A DNA stretch of 64,000 bases, taken from assembly GCA_012932865.1 (NCBI GenBank), contig SAXG01000016.1, positions 744,001-808,000 of the forward strand, read 5' to 3'. The notes beneath the pieces are model-generated. The model worked only from the letters and a program-made list of their open reading frames with translations, had not been told where the DNA came from and made no database searches. The translations under genes were made by a program, and so were the position numbers. This DNA comes from Amylostereum areolatum. Taxonomy: Eukaryota; Basidiomycota; Agaricomycetes; Russulales; Stereaceae. Shown one piece after another: positions 14,713 to 28,314 of the stretch. The stretch's first letter is position 1, and every line of letters starts with the position of its first letter.

Positions 14713-17527
14713 ATGGCGGACGCCGCTTTCAAAGACATCCCCGAGATCTTCGAGGTCCGTTCTCACTTCAGCTCTTGCGTTTACCTCTGACATCGCGCAG
14801 GTAGAACTCGGAGAATGTCTCATGGCGCGCACAGACGTCCTCTGTGAGTTGCTCCATAGACATTCCTTGCCTGCGTCTTCCTGACCGCACCCAAGCGACA
14901 TTTCGTGAGCTCGGTCCTCCAGATCTTTGCCACGTCGTTAAGGCATCTGGACGAAATACCCAGGGAGAGGTGCGTTATGAATCTTGCGAGGGTCATGTTC
15001 CTGCTAACGCGTCGTTCCAGGTTGGAACCTATCATTACGTCTCTGGCGTGGACGCATCCTCTTCGGCCTCTCTTGCCGCATACATCAACTCCTTGACCTA
15101 CTCCATCGAAGATACCCAAGCATGGTTTTCCAAAGGACCCAGCTGGAAAGTCAAAAACGGCTGTTACTGGTGCGTCTCCAAGTATCTGTCGTTTCACTTC
15201 TCGGATTTAAATGCGCGCCTGCAGTTGCTTCAACGCTTTTTCCCGCGTGGACGTGCGTGTGGACGTCAAAATTCCCGGCGGTGTTATGGCCTACGTCATC
15301 GACCTTCGTGGCGAACGGTACGTCGCCTTCCCATCTCGTCCTCTCATCCCACCGATACCTTCCCAGTCACGAAGCCACATCCGACATATGGTATGAAACA
15401 TACCTCTCTGCAATCCTCCGTGCGATTCTCTACTCCGACGACCCAACCTACTTCCTAGAAGCGTACCGCCGCCTCGACCCCATCGCAACACCCGAGGCGG
15501 AACTGCGTTTCCTACAAGCGACGGACAAGCTCTTCGCCCGAGGTGCGTTTTTTTCTCTCGGATCGAGGCCTTTCTCTAACGTATCAGGACAGGTTGGCTG
15601 GTTGGGTCCGACCCCGAGATTCAAGTTGCAACCGTGGTATCAAATCATCTCACCGCGGCGATAATGAAATACTTTGGCGACAGTGGACGGTATCAACCTG
15701 CAGCCAACCTCTTCGAAAAGCTCACGGCCCGCGAGCCTGAAGTTGCCTCTCTCCTCGCCCGCAGTTACATCGGAATGAGTGCGTTTTCCCACTGGCTGTC
15801 GACCCTCACATCCCTTATTAATCCATTTACCGTAGACGAAGAGGTTAAAGCTGTCCAAATTATGGCTCATGCGATGAAGCAGACGCCTCAATCATACCTC
15901 CTCCTGCACACCCAATGTGAATTTCTCCGTTCCAAGGGAAAGAACGACTGGGCCCTCAAGCTCGCACAGCAAGCCGTGAACTGTGCCCCGAGCGAGTTTG
16001 TGACATGGGAGAAACTCACTGAGATCTACATCGACCTCCATCAGTACGACTCGGTGCGTTCGATCATGACCTGCGACATGAGTATATGCTTACTAGCGAT
16101 TGATATAGGCACTGCTGACCCTCAACTCATGTCCAATGTTTACCTTCAATGGCCGAGACGCCCACCGCAACCTCGCCGCAACCCGCCTGCACCTCCCCAT
16201 CAAGCGTTCCGTCGCTGAAGTCCTCCCCGAGCGAGAAAAAACCGAAGACGACGATGTGCGCGGCTCTTCCTACATCATTGTTGTCCCTCACTTACCCTGA
16301 CCTTGCCAGGCTGACCCTGCGCTTCAACGTCTCCCTGCCCCAGCACTCCGTGGCACCTGGGCCCGCGCATACACCCTGCTCACGCGTCTTGTGGCGCAGA
16401 TCGGATGGGACGAGCTCCTGAAGACACGAAGTGCGGTGTTTGTCATGGAGGAGGAGTACCGCATGCAGAAGGCGCAGAGCGAGATCGCCGCCGTCTCATC
16501 CAATGGGGACATAGCAGAGAGCAGCACCTTGGGCCCCGAGGCGGATGACGATGCCTCGACACGGGCCGTACGATCCCCAAATGAATCCAACGGCATCAAG
16601 CCGGACGCTGACGGCGAGGTGGACCCGGCGCCAACGTACGAAGAAGCCACGGCGGATTCGGACCCCAACGTCCTGCCCACTATACGCATCTCAACCGAGT
16701 CTGCGCGAGAGCAGAAGGTTGCGGAGGCGCGGGCCATGGAGGAGAAGGCCCGCATAAACGGCGTGCAAACCCAGGCGGAGAACGGGCTCCAGCAACCTGT
16801 GCAGGCAGCTGCGGGCGATGGCGAGCAGGACGCGACGGAGCAGCAGGTGAACGGGAACGCGGTTGGGGTCCAAGAGCCGTTTTCGTTCAGCAATAAACGT
16901 CTGTGCGAGCGGTGGCTGGACAACCTTTTCATGGTTCTCTACGAGGTACATATATCCTTCCACTATTCATCCTCCCGTTCTCACGACACCCATTCCCGCG
17001 TTCTTAGGACCTTCGTGTATGGACAATCTTCCGCGCTGAAGTGGCCCACTTCAAGACGCAACATGTTGCCTACCGCAAGACCGGCGCGGAATGGGAGATA
17101 CTTGGAGAGCTTGGGCTGAGGTTACACCATAAGGAGGAAGCGAAGGAGGCCTTCCAACGCGCGCTCGACTCCGCGAGGTACTCGGTCAAGCCTTGGTCAA
17201 AACTCCTGGAGACATACGCGGATGAGGGCGACCTCACGCGCACGCTGCAGGCGGGAATACGCGTGGCGGCGTATCAACACGCTGAATACGCCGACCTTAC
17301 CGTATGTCGTCTTCCTCCTCCTCGTTACGAGGTATACTGATGCGATTTTGGCCCTTTAGTACCCAACGCAGATTGCCCGGTGTTTCTTCAAACTGCAACA
17401 GATCCATGGCCACGAAAAGATCTGGAACACACTCAGAAGCATGGGCCTTCCCGATGCGATACTCGCGATCATGAAGAGCTACCTGAATTATGGGAAGACG
17501 TTCAAGGTTGAGGGGTTCGACTTCTGA
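14713..17527 (+). CDS. Exomer cargo-adaptor subunit (ChAPs family, Bch1/Bud7/Chs6-like)
   Basis: A ChAPs protein (Chs5-Arf1 binding), the cargo-binding part of exomer, which carries selected membrane proteins such as chitin synthase from the trans-Golgi to the cell surface. The start is MADAAFKDIPEIFE. Successive exons give FRELGPPDLCHVVKASGRN, TYHYVSGVDASSSASLAAYI, DVKIPGGVMAYVIDL, LRAILYSDDPTYFLEAYRRL, then TPR-like units (GRYQPAANLFEKL, VKAVQIMAHAMKQTPQSYLL, WALKLAQQAVNCAPSEFVTW). A variable acidic insert lies about 16490-16860. The conserved C-terminal block follows, with LCERWLDNLFMVLYEDLRVW, FKTQHVAYRKTGAEWEILG, AKEAFQRALDS and, at the end, IMKSYLNYGKTFKVEGFDF. About ten exons. The whole family profile is present without a break. 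Confidence 0.9.
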
Positions 17528-18669
17528 GCTCATTGGTGTAGTACCTTACGATTTTAGTAACTTGTGTTTCTCTTCCCTTTTTATGTGTTTCCTCTTATTC
17601 ATCTGTTGCGGAAGCGAATGGTCTCGAGCATAAGGACTCAGGAGTTGGTGGAAATGGGGAACACGGGGAACAAAGTCATCCACGGCCATGGGAAGTTCAG
17701 AGAGCACCTTCTACCGACGTCCATTCCTCGTCAATCGCACCGTCAATGCTTCGCCCCCGCCATAAATGGATCCCCGGTCAATAGCATCGCAAAAGAGTAT
17801 AGCCTCTACATAACGTGAGTGTGATATACGACTGTGAGTGTTCCCGACTACTCTGTTATATTCGCGCCATCAAGTGACACCATAGTCACCATCTTCCGGC
17901 ACCTTTTTCGCCGGTACAGCTTGCAGCCTGCAGGTAAATGGTGCCCCTTCCCTGTAGGCCAGCTTGCCCTTTTAAATTCGTCTGACTTTCTTTCGATCTT
18001 TGCCGCCATGTCAGGTTCCAAATGGCGGGTTACTATGCGAGACCTGAACCAGACGAGATCGAATGCCAGTGGGCGAGGGTCAACCGCCAGACGCTGGAGT
18101 CGCGAGGACGTCGCCTTTGTACTCAGCAGATTCAGAGCAATCAAAAAATTGATGGTATAGTAATGACTGGCGTTATTACAAGGTCGTGTACAGCGTCGAG
18201 CCGGCCGGCCCTGCGGACGCATCAGACTGTAACTCGACGGAGTCAACGCGGGCAGAACTAATGGTGTACTTGATCACCGATGTGCTGGTAGGATGGCCAC
18301 TCTCGTATGTTCATCGATAGCTCACGAGCTTCAAATTTGGACTTTTATCGCCCGGATCACAGGATACCTCTGCACTGGCAAGCTCACCGTGAACACTTGG
18401 CGCTTGGACACCCGAAGCAAATAACGAACGTTGATTGTCGCAGGTGCCTGATAGGCGAACTCCCGTTGGCAGTGTGCAGCGCCAATGCACGAGCCTGCGC
18501 GCTGACTTCACGAACTCGCCGCGTGCCCGAAATCGTTTCAGGCGCCTTGGAGTTGGCGTGCGCTGGTGTGATGGCACTCATATAGATTAAGCAGGGTGCA
18601 TCACCTTGGCCATAATTCTTTTCCCCCATCCTCCCCTCAGCCGACCTTGAAACCGACCTCCCTCTGTTC
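17528..18669. other. Intergenic region before the ABC transporter
   Basis: No recognisable gene. Open frames of 100 to 130 codons exist on both strands near 17830-18250 but overlap each other antisense and lack domain or splice support. The last few hundred bases probably hold the ABC transporter promoter. Confidence 0.4.
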
Positions 18670-21600
18670 ATGACCCCACCACCTGCTTACTCGTCTCGTG
18701 CAGCCTCCAGATATCCAGCCCCATACGACGCCCTACAAAACTCCCAACAGTTACAAGAAAGCGAACCCTTCTATAATGGTATCCCTAACCAAATGGCGGT
18801 GCACCGACATATCCAATATGCCCCATCTCCCTTGCCCTCCACGGGCTCGTACGATGACATCCCTGAGTCCTTGCGTCCTGCGGGTCCTTTCTGGCGCCCC
18901 GCCCACTCTCGAAATGCCAGCTCTATATCGATGGCACAATCCGAGTACGCCGTGGCAGAGGTCCCTCTTCTCCAGTTGAACACGGAGGACATCCCCATCG
19001 ATATCGAAGAAGTACTGCATTCGGCAGTTAGCCGGTGAGTTCTGGTCCGGTTTATTTATCACATAAATTCCGACTGAGGATCTATTAGACGTTCCCCTGG
19101 CATTCAAACGCGTCAGCTCGGCGTTATTTTCAAAAACTTGCGCGTCGTTGGTCTGGGCGCGACGGCCGGGCACCAGAACACTTTTGCGTCCCTGTTCGAC
19201 CCTCGTGTGTGGCTGGCGGCGGTGCAGCAGAAGATCCACCCTCCACTGCGAGACATCATCAGCGGGTTCGAGGGCGTTATCCGCCCAAAGGAAATGCTTC
19301 GTTAGTCCTTCGTTATTTTTTTTTCCATTTTGCATTTGTGCTCATCCTGGCGCTGCATAGTTGTCCTCGGGAACCCCGGATCTGGGTGCAGTACTCTGCT
19401 GAAAACGCTCACCAATCAACGAAAAGATTATCATACAGTCAAGGGTGAAGTCTTTTATGACACCTTCACGCCCGCCGAGATGGAGAAACGGTTTCGTGGC
19501 GATATCATCTACTGCGCCGAAGACGATGTGCATTTCCCTACCCTCACCGTTGACCAGACCCTCCGCTTTGCTGCTAAGACGCGTGCGCCTCATGATCGTA
19601 TGGAGGGAATGTCGCGCAAGGAGTTCATTGACGGCACAACAGAGAGTATCGAGCAGATCCTGGGCCTGGTGAAGGCTAAGGATACGGTGGTGGGCGATGC
19701 CTCAATACGGGGTGTTTCCGGAGGAGAGAAGAAGCGCGTGTCAATTGGAGAGATGCTGGCATTGCGAGCTGTGGTTGGTGCATGGGACAAGTGCTTCGTC
19801 TTTCCTTTGAACAGCCTACGCATTCCTGATCATATGTGCGTCCAGCTCCACGCGTGGTCTCGACGCATCTACAGCGCTCGAATTCGTGACCGCCCTTCGT
19901 ACGGCGACAAACCAGGCCAAGTTGACCACCATCGTGTCGATCTACCAAGCAGGCGAATCTCTATATAAGCAATTTGATAAGGTCTGCCTCCTTTACGAGG
20001 GGCGAATGGCGTATTTTGGTCCTGCGGATGTCGCAAGACAGTACTTCATCGACCTCGGATTTGACGTGCGCGCTTTGCCATGCTTTCATCTTCATCTTCT
20101 CTATATTGACAACTTCTTCCAGCCCGCTCCAAGGCAGACGACCGCAGATTTCTTAACTGCGGGTATGTATTGCGACTTGACCAACGTCCGGGCTTTGATA
20201 CTAACGGTACGGTAGTCACCGACCCCAACGCGCGTACCATTCACACCGGTTTTGAACATCGGGCGCCTCGCACAGCGGGCGAGTTTGCAGATGCATTCCT
20301 AAACTCATCCCTGGGCGGATCAAACAAGACAGACATGAAGGTCTACAAAGCCGACATCTCTACTCAATCTCACGCAAAACATTACGAAGCCAGCGTGCTC
20401 GCGGAGCACGCGAAGACACAGCGCGACGGAAGTCTCTACATCATCTCGATACCCATGCAGTTCCGAGCCGTAGCATTGAGGCGATTCCAAATTATACGGG
20501 GCGATGTTTCGAAGTTGCTGTTGAACATCTCGTGAGTCTCTCGTCATCGCCTGGAATACTTTCGGCGAACTTACGTGCTAGAACTATAGGACATATGTTT
20601 TACAAGCAGTTATCACCGGTACCGTGTTCCTGAAGCTGAAAGCCTCCACCGATGAATACTTCTCGCGGTGTAGCGTTCTGTCGACGTAAGTTGTTTTCCT
20701 CATGTTATGTTGGTTCCTCTCAGCCGGACGTTTAGCGCAGTTGTGTATGCGACCATGACTTCCCTGGCAGAGATACACGCGCTGTTTGGTCAGAGACCGA
20801 TCATCCTGAAACACTTTCGGTCAGGGATGTACCACCCATTCGTCGAGGCAGCAGTATACACTGTTGTCGACATTCCCATCCTGCTCATAACCATCTTCCT
20901 CTTCGCGGTCATTCTTTATTTCCTCGTGGGCTTACAACGCACTCCAGAGCAGTTTTTGTACGTGCAAGTTCTATTATCCTTGCCACGCTCTCAGACTGAT
21001 GCCATCGCCTCGTAGCGTCTTTGCGGCACTGATGTTCATCGTCACCATCACCGTAAAAATACTGTTCCGTGCTATCGCAGCGGCTGTGGGCGGCCCATTA
21101 GTCGCTCAAACCATCGCCGGCTTGTTCCTTCTGGCATCTACACTCTATTCGGGGTTTATGATTCCGAGCCCGTACATGGTTCACGCGCTGAAATGGATCA
21201 GTATCATTAATGTGCGTCCTTCATCGGCCATTGAGCAGTTTCACAATACTGATCAGTTCGTCGGTAGCCGCTGAGATACGGTTTCGAAGGCATGGTCACG
21301 AACGAGTTCCGCACAATCGACGGCGAATGCGCCAGTCTCGTCCCGCAAGGACCCGGTTACGACGGCCAGATTTCCAGTGCAAATCAAGTCTGCGCAATCG
21401 TCGGTTCTCATCCTGGACTATCGACCGTAAATGGGCTCGACTACGTGCAGCTGACGTACGAATATTCGTACTCGCATCTAGCACGGGTGAGTCTCTTCGA
21501 CCATGACTTGTGCAGCACGCTCATTTACTTAAAATCGGGGAATAGAACTTTATCCTCTTGGGATCCTTTGCACTCGTCTTTTTCTTCTTCCTCCTTGTAT

Positions 21601-24355
21601 TCACGGAGATCAACACAAGCACTAACTTCTCGTCCTCCACGGTACTCTTCAAACGGGGATCTAGGGGACGGTTTCCGAAGAACCGTGCTCAGTCCGCTGA
21701 CGAGAAAGACTCCTACATTGGCGAGGTGCAAGAAGGTCACAGCTTAACAGGCAGGGACGACTCGACGATTGATCGGAAGGTCGATATGCACGGTACTTTT
21801 ACGTGGCAAAACCTGCAGTACAGCGTCCCTATGGGTGGTGGCAGGACGCGGCGCCTTTTGGATGATGTTTCGGGGTACGTTGCTCCAGGGAAACTGACGG
21901 CACTGATGGGTGAATCTGGAGCCGGGAAGGTAGGATCGTTTGTGCGTTCATGCATGCGGTCTAATACGCCCGTCAGACGACGCTTCTAAATGTCCTTGCT
22001 CAAAGGCAAGATTCTGGAGTCGTTATCGGAAGACGCCTTGTCGATGGCCAGCCCCTTCCCGCGGATTTCAGGGCCCAGACGTATGTCACCGGTTGTTTCT
22101 TCCTAGGACGTTAACGGACTCGGACCTGCGTCCTAGTGGATATTGCCAACAAGTTGACACCCATTTGGCGGAGACGACCGTGAGGGAGGCTTTACTATTC
22201 TCTGCTTTCCTCCGCCAACCTTCCTCGGTTTCCCGTGAGGAGAAAGAAACATAGTAGGTCGTCTCTTTCTAGGATTGCATCACTCTCTGATTACGGGCCC
22301 AAACAGTGTCGAGAGCGTCCTCAGTATATGCGGCCTTACCCCCCATGCCGACGCCATTGTTGGGACGTTGGGGGTGGAGCATCGAAAACGAACCACTATC
22401 GCAGTAGAGCTCGCAGCCAGGGTACGTGCCCGAGGGGTGTCCATTTGGTGGCATTGACGTTAATTCACATTCAGCCGAAGCTGCTTCTCTTCCTCGACGA
22501 GCCTACATCTGGACTGGACTCACAGAGTGCATGGGCGATTATGTCATTCTTGCGAACCTTAGCTGACCACGGACAGGCGATTTTGTGCACGTACGTCCTT
22601 CTGTCTATTTTCTATCATTAATCTCTGAAATGTTTACAGGATCCACCAGCCGTCTGCAGAGTTGTTTCAAGTCTTCGACAGGCTCCTTCTCCTTCGCAAG
22701 GGTGGCCAGACTGTTTATTTCGGTGACATTGGCCCGAACGCGCGCGACGTGATTGGCTATTTTGAGAAGAACGGGGGACACAGCTGTCCTCCAGATGAAA
22801 ATCCGTACGGTCCAGCTATCAATATTCTCTCTCACACCCTAACGATCCCTGTCACGGCTTAGTGCGGAATACATCCTCGACGTCATCGGCGCGGGAGCAA
22901 CGGCAAGCTCGGAGATTGACTGGCACGAAGCGTGGAGAAGGTCATCGCAGGCACGGCAGGTAGAGCGTGACATTCTCCTCACCCTCGAAGGAAGGCATAC
23001 CACCGACCATGAGAGAGAGGGGGGAAAGCCATCAGCGTTCGCCACGAGCTGGTTCTTCCAAACGAAGCTCCTGCTAAAGCGCGATATCACGCGCCACTGG
23101 CGCGATTCGAACTATCTGCTGTCCAAACTTGTGCTGAACGTCGTCGCGGCAGCTTTCATCGGCGTGTCATTCTACCAAGCTAAGAACTCGATACAAGGAA
23201 CGCTGAACAAACGCTTTGTACGTATTCCCACTGTTATCGGTACCCTCTTCTGATCAATAGTCTGGTCAGTCCGTGTTTGTGAGCATGATAGTCGGTGCCC
23301 CTCTCGCCAACCAGATTCTAGTCCCCTTCATTTCTACGCGCAAAGTTTATGAACTACGTGAACGGCCAAGCAGGATGTATCGCTGGTCGGCGCTGCTCAC
23401 GGCTCAAATCTTGGGCGAAATCCCATGGAACATCATCGGTTCCTGCTGCTATTTTTCCATATGGTACTGGCTCATCGGATTCCCCACGGAACGTGCGGGC
23501 TACGCTGCGCTTTTAATGGGACTTGTGTACCCATTGTTCTACACGACGTTGGCCCAGGCGGTTGCTGCCGTGGCATCCACTCCTGAAATTGCCGGTGTTA
23601 TATTCAGCTTTGTGTTTTCGATTTTGATCATGCCGTACGCGCCTTACCGCCCCCTTTCATCCTCTCCGATGCATTTGTCTGACCGTTCTTGTTTTCAGAA
23701 ATGGCGTACTTCAACCTGTTTCGAAGCTCGGGTGGTGGGTATGGGTCTACAGAGTGTCTCCCTATACGTATCTTATCGAGGGCGCGGTTGGTATTGGTAG
23801 GTTGGAATTTCTGTCCCCGGCTATTATAGAACCTAACTCGGTTTTATACTAGCTGTCGCCAACACTCGAATAGATTGTGCTAGCGTCGAGTTCGTCAAGA
23901 TGAACCCGCCTCAAGGTTCTACTTGCAGTCAATTCCTCGAGGGTTACATGTCATTTGCAGGAGGAACGCTCACAAACCCCAATGCAACCGCGGCATGTAC
24001 TTACTGCCCGTACGACCGCACCAACGACCTACTGGAAGCAAGTTTCGATATCGTGTACTCACACCACTGGCGGAACCTAGGCCTTGTTTGTGCTTACATC
24101 GTCTTCAATGTGCGTGCTTGCAGTGTGACTCGGTTGAGCGCGACTAAACCGTGCTTTCATTCATTTTAGATTTTCATCATATTTGCTGGAACATACGTTT
24201 GTCGCATCCACCAAGGTCGTCCGCTATCATTCCTCCGCTTGTCGTCGTTCAAGGTGTCGAGCGTGCCCTTGAACTTCCTCCTAAATCGCCCGAAGTACTC
24301 TCGCAAGGAAATGGCCACGTCACGTCGTTATAGCTCAATTCTTGATGGAATGTGA
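18670..24355 (+). CDS. PDR-type full ABC transporter (ABCG)
   Basis: A pleiotropic-drug-resistance exporter with the reverse layout (NBD-TMD) twice, acting at the plasma membrane. The N-terminal region is Ser/Pro-rich. NBD1 has Walker [13 protein letters not shown] (about 19370), signature [15 protein letters not shown] and the fungal D-loop text [13 protein letters not shown]. That text is joined to WDN across an intron at about 19792-19849, so Walker B carries the usual Trp-Asp-Asn. TMD1 follows, with [23 protein letters not shown]2 starts near 21780 with [20 protein letters not shown], Walker [18 protein letters not shown] (split by an intron after GAGK), [20 protein letters not shown] and [20 protein letters not shown]2 runs from about 23050 to 23760, then a Cys-rich outer loop, a last helix and a basic tail ending [10 protein letters not shown]. 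More than twenty exons, all joinable in frame; it looks intact. Likely substrates are xenobiotics or lipids. Confidence 0.92.
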
Positions 24356-24702
24356 AGCTTGAAGCTTGTGAAGCCCGAAGTCCTGTCATCCACCGACTTG
24401 GACACCTCCCCAACACCTCCCTGCCATAATTTGTATACTAAGCTGCTACGATATTGAATCTCTACGCCTCCTACTTATCCAATAATCCTTTGATTTAGTT
24501 ATTATATTGTGAAAATGCGTGATATGCACACTGCGCTGCAAGCGCCACTATACTAATTTAGGGTCAGCCACCCGGAGACTAGCAACCTCTAGCAACGCGA
24601 TCGATGTCTTAGTATCAGGGTGTGGGTGCCCAGGAAACGCCCCTCCTTCGACCCACGGAGTCTGCTTTACGCCACCTTTCATCGAACACTCGCACTTGTC
24701 CC
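24356..24702. other. Intergenic region 3' of the ABC transporter
   Basis: An AT-richer stretch near 24430-24520 probably holds the polyadenylation region of the transporter. No gene is seen. Confidence 0.45.
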
Positions 24703-25080
24703 AATGTCTTCTGAAATGCCAAAGGTCACCGAGGGGAAGATTCCCTTCACTGTGGGTGAGGAGACCTTCGATACAAAGTAGTCAGCGACATTTCCAGTTG
24801 CACACACGAGCCCGTCGTCGCCCTCTACGGTGGCCCTGGGACCTCTCACGATGGCCTCATTCCAATTGCAGACCTCGCATCTAAGTCTCCCCCCGAAGCC
24901 GTAATTTTTTACGACCAGATCGGCACCGGTCTGTCTACGCATTTGCAGTCCAAGGATACCTCGTTCTGGACAATCGAACTCTTCATCAACGAGCTCGAGA
25001 CCGTTCTCTCATTCTTCGATATCTCCAGTTGTTTCAACCCTGAGCTACATTATGATTGTGGCTGCTACGCGCAAAGAGTC
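24703..25080 (+). pseudogene. Truncated alpha/beta-hydrolase (proline iminopeptidase-like) relic
   Basis: The start of a serine peptidase family S33-like hydrolase. It opens MSSEMPKVTEGKIPFTVGEE, then shifts frame near 24778, where the expected YKVV run is out of phase with a TAG stop. It resumes as HEPVVALYGGPGTSHDGLIP, AVIFYDQIGTGLST and FWTIELFINELETVLSFF. The GGPG oxyanion-hole motif and the YDQIGTG motif identify the family. The following nucleophile elbow (GHSWGG-type), the Asp and the His are all absent, because the homology stops near 25050. The frameshift and the loss of the catalytic half make it a non-functional relic, possibly left by a recombination event. Confidence 0.75.
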
Positions 25081-25308
25081 ACCAAGACGTAAGCGCTCAG
25101 GTACAAAGCCAATACCTTTGGAACCTAACAAGCGTAAACAAGCACACTTGCAGAGGACAACTGGTCAAACACCTCCGCACGCCGCCGCCGACTGACCAAA
25201 ACGGTGATACGGCTAGAAATACATGTCTTGAGCTAGTTTTAGAATACATGGTATATGCGTATACGGTCTGAGGGGTCGTCGATCCAACGCACTGTCCGTG
25301 CGGCAACC

Positions 25309-28300
25309 CTAAGACATCCTTGAAGGTCCGGGATCTATGTTACGTCCATGTTCATTAAGATTCCCGTCCTCTCTCGCGATTCGATCGCGTTCGGCGAGAG
25401 CCTCCAATACCCCTTCCGCTGAGTCGATCATCTTCCGAATTCCCTCTACACAAACACATGTCAGTATCCCGGACAGACACAACGCGGAGACCAGAAACGA
25501 CATACTCTCGAAACTCAATACGACTAGCGTCTGTGACCCCTGTCATCAGCACAGAAATGAGACAGTGTGGAGAGAAAGACGCACATTCCGCGCATGCTCG
25601 TCCTGCCACACCTCGTCTTTCAGCCTCTCCCCCATTCCTTCCTCCCCCTCCACAGCCTGGCCACCTGCAATCTCATCCAACAGTAGCCTCAAGCTCGCGG
25701 GCACCTTCCCCTCTACCGATAAATGAACGCCACCGACTCCTTGTCCCCGACTGTCTTCCTCCCTAGCATCCGGTATGCGGCTCAGCCCATCGGCGTGCCC
25801 GTTCGACACCAGGAAGTATCGAATGTGCTCGCGGAAGCGGTGCACCTCTTCGAGCAGCAAAGCCGGGAGAGCCTCGCACGCCTCGCGTGCGCGCTTCTCT
25901 ACCTCCTCGGGCGAGCGCGGGGCGCTGGTACCTAGAGACGGCGGTGGACGCTGGCTTGTCTCTCCCGCGAGCCGCTCCAAGTTCTCGCGCAAGGCGGGAG
26001 GGAGTTTGTTTCCTTTCCCTCGCGACTGCCGCTGCTTGCGCTTGGGGATCTTCGCGCGGTACCGTCGTACGGCCGTGTCGAAGGTCTTGCTGTGTGTGAC
26101 GCTCCGGTATTTGGAAGAGAAAGCATCCGATAGCACTGCGATGAGGATGGTCATGGCGCCGACGCCCATGATCGCCCAAAAGACGAAGATGGAGCGGCCT
26201 AGAGAGGTTGCGGGGGAGTAGTCGCCGTAGCCCACGGTCGTGAACGTGATAAAACCTGGGGTATGCCATCAATTAGTGGCTTCGAGCGATTAGAAAGAGC
26301 AGGAACCTACAAAAGTACATGGCTTCCCCATATGTCCACCCCTCCGTCTGAGAGAAGATGACTGACCCAATCTGTTACAGGAGCCCGTCAATAATAATAC
26401 TACCAGATGTACTTTAACCGTACCATCCAGAAGACAAAGAACAACGACCATGCCATGCCGAGCTATACGCCAGTCGATGAGTATTTCTCGCAGAGCTAGA
26501 ACTTCGACTATGGTAGCCTCACCTTGATGTACAGAGATCGCCTCTCGTCCATTTCGAGCGCCTTGAATGTCTCCGCGACCACATCCATGGACGGACCCTG
26601 CTTCGCATACTCTTCCTCTGCATTCTTCGCCTTGGCCAGCCAGAACATCGAGCGCGCCCACCACTGCGACGAATGGGCCCTTCCCTTCCTGGCTCCCTCC
26701 TTCTCGTGTAACCGCCTGTGGCTGCTCATTCTCTCCGTGGATTCTCCAGAAGGGGGCGTCCCGCTTCCGGGTCTGTGAATGCGCGAGACGAGACTATCCA
26801 CGGATAGTCCGGCCGCCCGCGCGGCCTCTTCGAGCTGTTGGAGGGGAAGCGCATGGAAATTGAGTACGAGGCCTTCCCTTGAGAGCATCTGTTCGTCCTT
26901 CGGCCGCATTGGTGTCGTAGAAAGCGCCTTCAGCTCGTCGTTGACCTTCTCTGCCATGGCCATCGGGTCCGCGGCGATCCACACCTCCCGACCGCTTGCC
27001 CGCAGCCGGTCCTCGACGTCGTCCCGCCATCTTGCAGCAGCCTTGACCTGATTATGCCTTAGCTTCTTCCTCTTCTTGTATTCCCTCAACCGCATCCTAT
27101 ACCCGATCTCCATCCCTTCTATAACTGCTTCTCCGATCAACCGTACCCCAGACCCGAGAATGACGATGCCAAACGCGGCGTAGAAACACACGACGATGCG
27201 CTGGATGGTAGTGGAGGGGATCACATCGCCAAAGCCGACCGTGAGGGTAGTGATGATGGTGAAGTAGAGTCCATCGATGAACGAGAGGCTCATCATTAGG
27301 GAGTTTGAGAGTGCGCCGAGGGCGGCGTAGGAGAGGAAGACAATGGTGATGATGCTGAGGGAGCGTTGTTTGCGTGTGAGGCCGCTACCTAAAGAGCGTA
27401 TTTCAGATAGACGTTTGGCATAAGGGGAGACGGAGTGAGGTTACGCACCGCTCTTCTCGAAATTGGGCGTCTTTATGATGTCCCATACGAGGGTAAAATT
27501 GGTGATGATGGAGATCACTGTGGAACAAACAGTCATCCAGTAGGCCTCGCCGTATGTGAACCCATCGTTGAACCGGTGTTGGACACCAAACACGATAATG
27601 ACCACGATGTTAATGATATCTAGAGCTTGCTGATCAGACGGACGGTCAGGCGAAGGAAGTTTGGGAAGAGCGTGCACCATGTAAGGACAAGAACGCAATT
27701 GACAGTATCGTCATCGCCGCGATCCTTCTTTCGAATAGCCTGGTCACAAGAGCCACATTTGCGACAACAGCACATGCCATAGACAGCGCCAGAACGACAT
27801 TGAGCAGCGTTGAATTCGCTCTGCTCTCCACGACCGTCATGCCTTGCTTGCGGACATACCAATGCTCGGTCAATCCGGGGATCTCGAGGAGGATAGCGAA
27901 GGGGATGAGAACGCTGGACAGGATGGGAGTAGTTCTGTATGAGGGGATGTACGCTCGGTCGTCGTTATCGGCAAAGAAGATGTCTTTGAACCAGGTGAGC
28001 CAGCGGGGAAGAGATGGTCGGACGAAGGTGAAGGTGTCGGATGTTTCCTGGGTAAGAGTGCGGTTGAATGGCCGGTCATCGTGGACCTCGTCGTCGTCGT
28101 CGTCGTCGTCGTCAGGGACGTGCACATCGTCATCGTCTTCATCCATGTTATTGTCGACTTCCCCGTCCTCGCCGTCTTCAGGCGGGGTGCGGGAGGACCG
28201 GTCGGACGTTGCTGCCCCTTTCTCCGGATCCTGTTGCTCCCGTCCTTGACCGTCCTTTGGCCTTTGCTTAAGAAAGCCCATGGCCGCGAGAGCAGTGAGG

Positions 28301-28314
28301 ACGTGGGGAGCCAT
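25309..28314 (-). CDS. Two-pore outward-rectifying potassium channel (TOK-like)
   Basis: A fungal TOK-type potassium channel, with two pore loops in one chain, that conducts potassium across the plasma membrane and sets membrane voltage. The N-terminus is acidic with an Asp run coded by a TCG-type trinucleotide repeat (28088-28112). Helices include SSVLIPFAILLEI and LNVVLALSMACAVVANVALV. Pore 1 has the filter TVGFGD in FTIITTLTVGFGDVIPS, and pore 2 has TVGYGD in FITFTTVGYGDYSPATSLG followed by FWAIMGVGAMTILIAVLSDA. Between the pores lies a charged cytoplasmic stretch (KKRKKLRHNQVKAAARW). The long C-terminus ends near RNIDPGPSRMS after two short introns. Both selectivity filters are intact, so the channel is probably active. 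It is divergent from the URA5 gene with about 210 bases between starts. Confidence 0.9.
28088..28112. repeat. TCG trinucleotide repeat coding an Asp run
   Basis: Eight TCG units on the plus strand read as GAC/GAY Asp codons on the minus strand, inside the acidic N-terminus of the potassium channel. Such repeats vary in length between strains. Confidence 0.85.

Noticed and set aside
17848..18246. 132-codon minus-strand frame between ChAPs and ABC genes
   Set aside because: It overlaps an equally long opposite frame, shows no domain and has no natural composition.
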